Below, in pieces: positions 58,730 through 64,000 of a stretch of DNA of 64,000 nt. The DNA comes from Planctomycetota bacterium. Lineage in GTDB: Bacteria; Planctomycetota; Planctomycetia; Planctomycetales; Planctomycetaceae. Every line of letters starts with the position of its first letter. The first letter of the stretch is position 1. The translations under genes and the position numbers were made by a program. The notes under the pieces were generated by a model. That model saw only the letters and a list, made by a program, of their open reading frames with translations, was not told the origin of the DNA and ran no database searches. The stretch lies in contig VGZH01000007.1 of the NCBI GenBank assembly GCA_016872645.1, forward strand, positions 1 to 64,000, given 5' to 3'.

Positions 58730-59305
58730 CTACCGCGCGCCCACAAAACCGACAAGACAGATCGGCGACACCACAGCCTGCGACTGCTCCAGTTTTTGGA
58801 TGTCGTGCATCACGCCAAGCGGCATATACAGGAGCAACTCGATCAGATTGTTTTGGCCGACCGCTTTATGCCTGGTCCCGCGCGGGACGTAAACGATCAC
58901 GGCCTTGTGAAGTTCGATCTCAGTGCCGTCGAGCGTCATCGTCCCTCGGCCGTCGATGACGTAATAGAACTCGTCGATGTGCTCGTGAGTGTGCCACTTG
59001 GCGTCGTAAATCCGCACCTGATGCACCTCCCCCGCCGTGCCGTCATTCTCTTCGATCAGGCACCGAATCTCGCCACACGTCTCCGCCCAAGGTATGACGT
59101 CGGCCGGATCGCAATGGAGAAAAATGGCAAGTTGCGTCGTCGAAAAGTTCCCTCGTAAGGTTTGTATCCCCTTTGTGCCTTCTTGCCGTTGTGGTTCTAT
59201 TATTGACCGCAAAAGCGCGAAGGCACAAAGAAGTGGCAGACGAAGTCGCGTCGGGTGGAATTCAACCGCATGCTTTCGATTCCCACGGCTCCGTGGACGC
59301 ATCAC
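58730..59305 (-). CDS. Cupin-domain protein (true start uncertain)
   Basis: HTHEHIDEFYYVIDGRGTMTLDGTEIELHKAVIVYVPRGTRHKAVG is a clear cupin. The N-terminal ~50 aa overlap a palindromic element, so the annotated Met is doubtful. Confidence 0.65.
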   Translation of the reverse strand: MMRPRSRGNRKHAVEFHPTRLRLPLLCAFALLRSIIEPQRQEGTKGIQTLRGNFSTTQLAIFLHCDPADVIPWAETCGEIRCLIEENDGTAGEVHQVRIYDAKWHTHEHIDEFYYVIDGRGTMTLDGTEIELHKAVIVYVPRGTRHKAVGQNNLIELLLYMPLGVMHDIQKLEQSQAVVSPICLVGFVGAR

Positions 59306-59499
59306 ATCGGTGACGTGCTCGCTTGGATGAATTGCGGAGAAGCAAAGGCCGCAGAAGAAAACTGTACTGCTCGTACATTCGCTGATTTGGGTCGGTGAGT
59401 TTCATCTGCTGCGCCGCCGAGTATATTTCAACCACCGCCGTGTGCTTCTGCTGGATGAATTCGTCCTTCTTCCTGCCTTTCACTTTAGAAACACAAATA

Positions 59500-60699
59500 A
59501 TGAACACAACTTGTTGTGGCCTGTTCTGTCTTCCTCGATGCCCACGCTTGCCGCTTAGTCTGGTGCTGACATTCGCTCTGTGCACCGTGGCTCGCGGGCA
59601 GTCTTCTACGAAGCCTGAGTTTCAGTATGAAGTGGGCGATGTCCGTGTGAGCATCCCCACGGCGGATGAACCGCGGGTGAAATCGTTTGGCAAGGAGTCA
59701 TTGCAGGCAGCGGCGAAATATCTGGAAACGGGGGCGGCGAGTTGGTTACAGCGGGACAAAGCCTGCGTGAACTGTCACACCACCGGTCCCTACATGACGG
59801 ACTACACCGCGTGGTCGCGGAGATTCGGTCAGCCCAACGAAGCGGTGTTGAAAAACTTCGTCAAGGCGGTGCCGAAGGAAATCGAAGCGGTGCGGGAGAC
59901 AGAGACAAAAGGTTTTAAGTTTTATCCCGGCGCGTTCTTCGCCGTGTGGCGGACCGCTGGACTCGCCGAGTGGGACCGCCACGTCACCGGAAAACTCTCG
60001 GAACCAACCGAGCGTTCGTTCAGAGATATGTTCGCGCGCCAATCGGAGAACGGCGCGTTTGTCAGTCACGGCGAAGTCGAGATTCCGCATATCACCACCG
60101 ATTTTGAACTCTCACTGCAAGCCGCGCGAGCCATCACGGCCGCTCCCGGTTGGCTAGCGGGGCTGAAGGACGAAACGCTGACCGCTGGCGTCGAAAAGCT
60201 GAAACAGTATCTTCGCACTTCGCCGCCGAAGAACGATTTCGATCGCGTTTTGAAATTGCAGCTGGCTCATTACCTGCCCGACTTGGTTTCGTGTTCGGAT
60301 CGTGACGCCGCGCTAGCTTTGCTGACCTCGAAGCAACACGCCGACGGTGGCTGGAGCACGCGCGACATGTCGCCAGTCAACGATTGGCACTATGAAATGA
60401 GCCCGTTTGTGCTGAAACTCATTCAGAACCTGCCCGATGCCGACAAGCCGGAGAGCGATGCCTACATGACCGCGCTGGCCATCGTGCTGTTTCGGCAGAG
60501 CAACATTCCTGTTTGTGACCCGCGGATTCAGAAAGGTTTAACTTGGCTGAAGCGCGAGCAACGCGAGAGCGGCCGCTGGTGGATGCACTCGCTCTATCGC
60601 GGTAACTACCACTACACGACCTACATCGCCACGATCCAGGCCATCAAGGCTCTCGAACTCTGCGGCGAGCTCGACGCGCTGACGGCGAAATCGAACTGA
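59500..60699 (+). CDS. Secreted cytochrome-c-like / prenyltransferase-toroid-like protein
   Basis: Signal peptide; CVNCH heme-binding motif; repeated helix-rich motifs with QHADGGWSTRD and LKREQRESGRWWMHSLYRGNYH resembling squalene cyclase QW-type repeats. Confidence 0.65.
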   Translation: MNTTCCGLFCLPRCPRLPLSLVLTFALCTVARGQSSTKPEFQYEVGDVRVSIPTADEPRVKSFGKESLQAAAKYLETGAASWLQRDKACVNCHTTGPYMTDYTAWSRRFGQPNEAVLKNFVKAVPKEIEAVRETETKGFKFYPGAFFAVWRTAGLAEWDRHVTGKLSEPTERSFRDMFARQSENGAFVSHGEVEIPHITTDFELSLQAARAITAAPGWLAGLKDETLTAGVEKLKQYLRTSPPKNDFDRVLKLQLAHYLPDLVSCSDRDAALALLTSKQHADGGWSTRDMSPVNDWHYEMSPFVLKLIQNLPDADKPESDAYMTALAIVLFRQSNIPVCDPRIQKGLTWLKREQRESGRWWMHSLYRGNYHYTTYIATIQAIKALELCGELDALTAKSN

Positions 60700-60734
60700 C
60701 GAGACGATGCCTCAGACCGTCAACGAAAACGTCC

Positions 60735-62114
60735 TCACTTCTTCCACAACCGTTCCTTGAGCTGCGGGAACAACTCCAGAGCGTTGTCGCGCATGATTTG
60801 GCGGCCGATGCGATGGGCGTGGTCTTCGAGCAAATCGCCGCGTTCGACTTTTTCGGCGAGGACTTCGGCGATGCACATGCGAGTTAGCTCGGTCGAGCCG
60901 TAGATGCCTTCGCCGTGGTTGCAGTCGCCGCCCCACATGATGCGGGTTGAGGGCATTTGTTCCAACCATTCGTGGTAGGCCCGTTTGCCCATCGAATAGC
61001 TGAGGCTGGGCAGCCAGACGCTGTCGATCCAGACGTGGTTCCAATGCCGCAGCAGGATTGCGCCGGTTTCGCCGACCCACGGGTAGCCGCCGTGGAACAA
61101 GATGAACTTCGTTTTCAAATTCGCTTCGATCAAATCGACCAGCAGCAGCGGGTTCGAGCTTTGAATGCGGCCGTGGCCGGTGTGAATCTGGAACGGCAGT
61201 TCGTATTTCGCGCTCAGTTCGCAGACGCGCCAGAAGACGAAGTCCTCGAAGTCCTTGATCTGCTCCGGCGTGAGCGTCGTGCGACGTTTGCCGAACGCGG
61301 CCTCGGCCCGCTCCTTCGGCACGTTGTCGAACTCCAGCGTCCGCTGATACGCCAGCGTGCTCTTCAGGCAGACGGCCCCTTTGTCCTTCGCTTCGAGAAA
61401 CAGCCGGTCGAGCACCTTCAGAAAATCGTCCACTGAGTTCATCGGCAGGCCGTGCTTCGTCGCGAACTCATACGGGCTGTCGAACGGGTTTTCGGGTCCG
61501 TATTCACTCGCGTGAAACCCTCGCACCAGCGACGTGATGTTGAACACGATCACTTCAAACGGATACGACTTCTCAAACGCGAGCCGCGCCCAATACGGAT
61601 CGTTGAACATCAGTTCGATATTGGCCTTCTCTGTGACGACGTGGTGCAGCCACTTCTGGTCGCGGTAGTTGTCAAAAATTTTGCGATCCAATTCGCGAGC
61701 CTGCTCATCGGTCACGCGATCCCAATCGACGCCGTACAAATCCTTCAGCGCGATCTGCGTGTAGCGGTAAAAGCTGGTCGCTCGCGAGTTGTCCCAATCG
61801 TCCTTCGCGTCCTTCCACCAATCATCGAACTCCATCTTCGGCTGCCACGGTGTCAGCCGTCCCACTTGAGGCCAATAGCTGTTCCCCCAAATGCTGGCGA
61901 CGTTCATTCCCTTGCCGCGCGACGTCTCACGCAACCCCGGCAGCCGATCAAACGGCCAAAGATGATCGTGCGTGTCAATGGCCGGCACCGCATCGATCTT
62001 CAACTTGATTCGCTTGTAGATTTCGGTCTGCCGTGTGGCTTGAGCAGAAAGGCGACCTGCCGAGGCGAACAACATGCCACATAGTGCTGCGATGAACAAC
62101 GTCCGCGGGATCAT
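60735..62114 (-). CDS. Secreted amidohydrolase-family protein
   Basis: Signal peptide; AIDTHDHLWPFDRLPGL; PFQIHTGHGRI; FILFHGGYPWVGETG; IMWGGDCNHGEGIYG. Confidence 0.85.
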   Translation of the reverse strand: MIPRTLFIAALCGMLFASAGRLSAQATRQTEIYKRIKLKIDAVPAIDTHDHLWPFDRLPGLRETSRGKGMNVASIWGNSYWPQVGRLTPWQPKMEFDDWWKDAKDDWDNSRATSFYRYTQIALKDLYGVDWDRVTDEQARELDRKIFDNYRDQKWLHHVVTEKANIELMFNDPYWARLAFEKSYPFEVIVFNITSLVRGFHASEYGPENPFDSPYEFATKHGLPMNSVDDFLKVLDRLFLEAKDKGAVCLKSTLAYQRTLEFDNVPKERAEAAFGKRRTTLTPEQIKDFEDFVFWRVCELSAKYELPFQIHTGHGRIQSSNPLLLVDLIEANLKTKFILFHGGYPWVGETGAILLRHWNHVWIDSVWLPSLSYSMGKRAYHEWLEQMPSTRIMWGGDCNHGEGIYGSTELTRMCIAEVLAEKVERGDLLEDHAHRIGRQIMRDNALELFPQLKERLWKK

Positions 62115-62342
62115 GGCTTGTCTCCTCTTAACTCAATAAGTTCGATGTCGCTCCGATTAGATTTGAGGAATCTTGCGTTCTTCGTTCCCTTCGTTTTCTT
62201 CTGTTCATTCCGTTGTTGTTGAGAGCAGCTGGAATCACCGGCCTGGGACATCGTAAACGGGATCGCCTTGAGTTTGCGAATGAGTCACTTGGTTCTATAA
62301 CCCAGATCCGCTTCGGTGAGAAATTTGACGGAGTTCACGATG

Positions 62343-63395
62343 ATGCTGACGACGAATGAGTTGAGAGTTCGGATTGCGTCTGTGCCGCGAACGCCGCTGG
62401 CTCACTTGCCGACGCCGCTGGAATTGTTACCGCGGTTCAGCCAGGCCGTTTGCCCGAATGGACCGCGTGTGTGGATCAAACGCGATGATTGCACAGGCCT
62501 GCTGTTCGGTGGGAACAAAGCGAGGCACAACGAGTTTCTGATCGCTGATGCGCTGGCCAAGGGGGCCGACTTGGTCGTCTGGGGTGCGGGAGTCCAGAGC
62601 AACAATTGCCGTCAGACGGCCGCCGCCTGTGCAAAGGTCGGTCTCGATATCCATTTGGTTCTGGGTCGCGGCAAGCCGGCCCATGGGCCGGATGTTGTGC
62701 AAGGAAATTTGTTGCTCGACCAGATCGTCGGCGCGAGTGTCGAGATCGTCGAAGAAGCGGTCGGTCCGGCACTGGATCGAAAGATCTCTGAGACGGCCGA
62801 TAAGTTCCGAGCGAAAGGCCGCAAGGTCTACGTCTGGGATCGGCCAATTGTGTTGCCGCTCGCAGCGCTCAGCTACACGCTGTGCGTGGCAGAAATTGTT
62901 GAGCAATCAACCGCCAGTGGTTTTGAACCGGCGGCGATTTACGTTTCTTCGTCCGGGTCGACCGGGGCCGGCGTGGCGCTCGGGGCGAAAGCGTTGGGCC
63001 TGCCTTATCCCGTGAAGAGCATCGCTCCGATGATCTGGCCGTGGGACAGCCAGCAAGAGTTGTCAGCGACAGCGAATCGTGCTGCGGAGTTGGTCGGCAT
63101 CGAAACTCGACTGACACCCGACGACATACTCTTCATCGGCGAGTACCTCGGTCCTGGCTATGGCCAGCCTTCGGATGCGGGGGTCGAGGCGATGACATTG
63201 CTCGCGCGGACCGAAGGGCTCTTGGTCGAACACGTTTACACGGCAAAGGCTCTTTCGGGGCTGATCGACCACATTCGCGCCGGCCAATTTCGAGCGGATC
63301 AGGACATCGTTTTTGTCCACACGGGCGGCACCCCAGCGATCTTCGCAGAGGCGGACATGCTGGCGGCGCGGATTCCTCGGCGCGAATTGAGCTGA
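62343..63395 (+). CDS. D-cysteine desulfhydrase / ACC-deaminase family PLP enzyme
   Basis: LPTPLELLPRFSQ, VWIKRDDCTGLLFGGNKARHNEFL (PLP lysine), VQSNNCRQTAAACAKVGL, VSSSGSTGAGVALGA, DIVFVHTGGTPAIFA. Confidence 0.92.
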   Translation: MLTTNELRVRIASVPRTPLAHLPTPLELLPRFSQAVCPNGPRVWIKRDDCTGLLFGGNKARHNEFLIADALAKGADLVVWGAGVQSNNCRQTAAACAKVGLDIHLVLGRGKPAHGPDVVQGNLLLDQIVGASVEIVEEAVGPALDRKISETADKFRAKGRKVYVWDRPIVLPLAALSYTLCVAEIVEQSTASGFEPAAIYVSSSGSTGAGVALGAKALGLPYPVKSIAPMIWPWDSQQELSATANRAAELVGIETRLTPDDILFIGEYLGPGYGQPSDAGVEAMTLLARTEGLLVEHVYTAKALSGLIDHIRAGQFRADQDIVFVHTGGTPAIFAEADMLAARIPRRELS

Positions 63396-63428
63396 GCGAG
63401 AATCAGCAGCTTGGAGTCCTGGACCACA

Positions 63429-63782
63429 TTACTTCTGAGTGTCAGCCAGCTTTTTGGCGAGCGGTTTCCAGTCCACTTGCGGCGCGTCGGCCCAGAGGTG
63501 TTCGAGGTCGTAAAGTTCGCGGCCCTCGGGCGAGAAAACGTGCAGGACGATGTCGCCGTAGTCTTGCAAAATCCAAGTTTCGGAATTGCGACCTTCGACG
63601 CCAACCCGTGGACGACTGCCTCGTTTCTTCATCAACTGCTCGACCTCCTCGGCGATGGCACGCATCTGGCGTCCGCTGGTCGCAGTCGTGATCACAAAGA
63701 AATCCACGATGGGCGTGACCTGAGTCATATCGAGGACGAGGGAGTCTTTGCCCTTGAGGTCGGTGCAGGCTTGCGCGGCCAA
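63429..63782 (-). CDS. rsfS: Ribosomal silencing factor RsfS
   Basis: DLKGKDSLVLDMTQVTPIVDFFVITTATSGRQMRAIAEEVEQLM, WILQDYGDIVLHVFSPEGRELYDLEHLWADAP. The track start is TTG; an N-terminal helix (ERQQASRELASLAAQAC) is readable in-frame upstream, so the start is uncertain. Confidence 0.92.
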   Translation of the reverse strand: MAAQACTDLKGKDSLVLDMTQVTPIVDFFVITTATSGRQMRAIAEEVEQLMKKRGSRPRVGVEGRNSETWILQDYGDIVLHVFSPEGRELYDLEHLWADAPQVDWKPLAKKLADTQK

Positions 63783-64000
63783 GCTGGCGAGTTCGCGGCT
63801 GGCTTGCTGACGCTCGGCAATAGCGGGTTCGCTAGGTTTGGAACGAACGGAGGTGGCGATGGGATCACTCCGAGTCTTCGTGGTTCAAAAAAGATTCAAA
63901 AACGAACCCGGCCAACATCACTCGCGAAGCGAATACTTCGACGGGCGAGATTGGCCGAGGATATGCTCTCGGTTCAACAACCGAGCTGCAAGTAGACCGC

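Overview
This is a GC-rich, planctomycete-like chromosomal segment (inferred from gene content and style: DUF1080/ThuA/YHS lipoproteins, many signal-peptide proteins, ECF-type regulation). It carries about 40 credible CDSs. The left edge holds a decayed IS630 transposase. Next come a homospermidine module (type III PLP decarboxylase plus homospermidine synthase) and housekeeping genes: mfd, rarA, csrA, lepA, trpF, hemH, a type III glutamine synthetase, an RluA-family pseudouridine synthase, hisB and rsfS. There is also a 2815-aa TPR protein and a YhaO/YhaN (SbcCD-like) pair. I saw no rRNA, confident tRNA, CRISPR array, prophage or biosynthetic cluster. Two patterns stand out. (1) The SbcD/YhaO-like protein (38009-39592) has lost every canonical metallophosphoesterase metal-ligand motif, while its YhaN-like ATPase partner keeps its Walker A, signature and Walker B motifs. 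(2) The window is seeded with heterogeneous imperfect palindromes (arms of roughly 10-26 bp). Many have GTAG...CTAC ends. Several supply the TAG stop codon of the neighbouring gene, and others sit in-frame inside coding sequences (mfd, the giant TPR gene, the SbcD-like gene, the YhaN-like gene), reminiscent of Rickettsia palindromic elements. All calls are by eye from sequence and the supplied ORF track; no database search was run.
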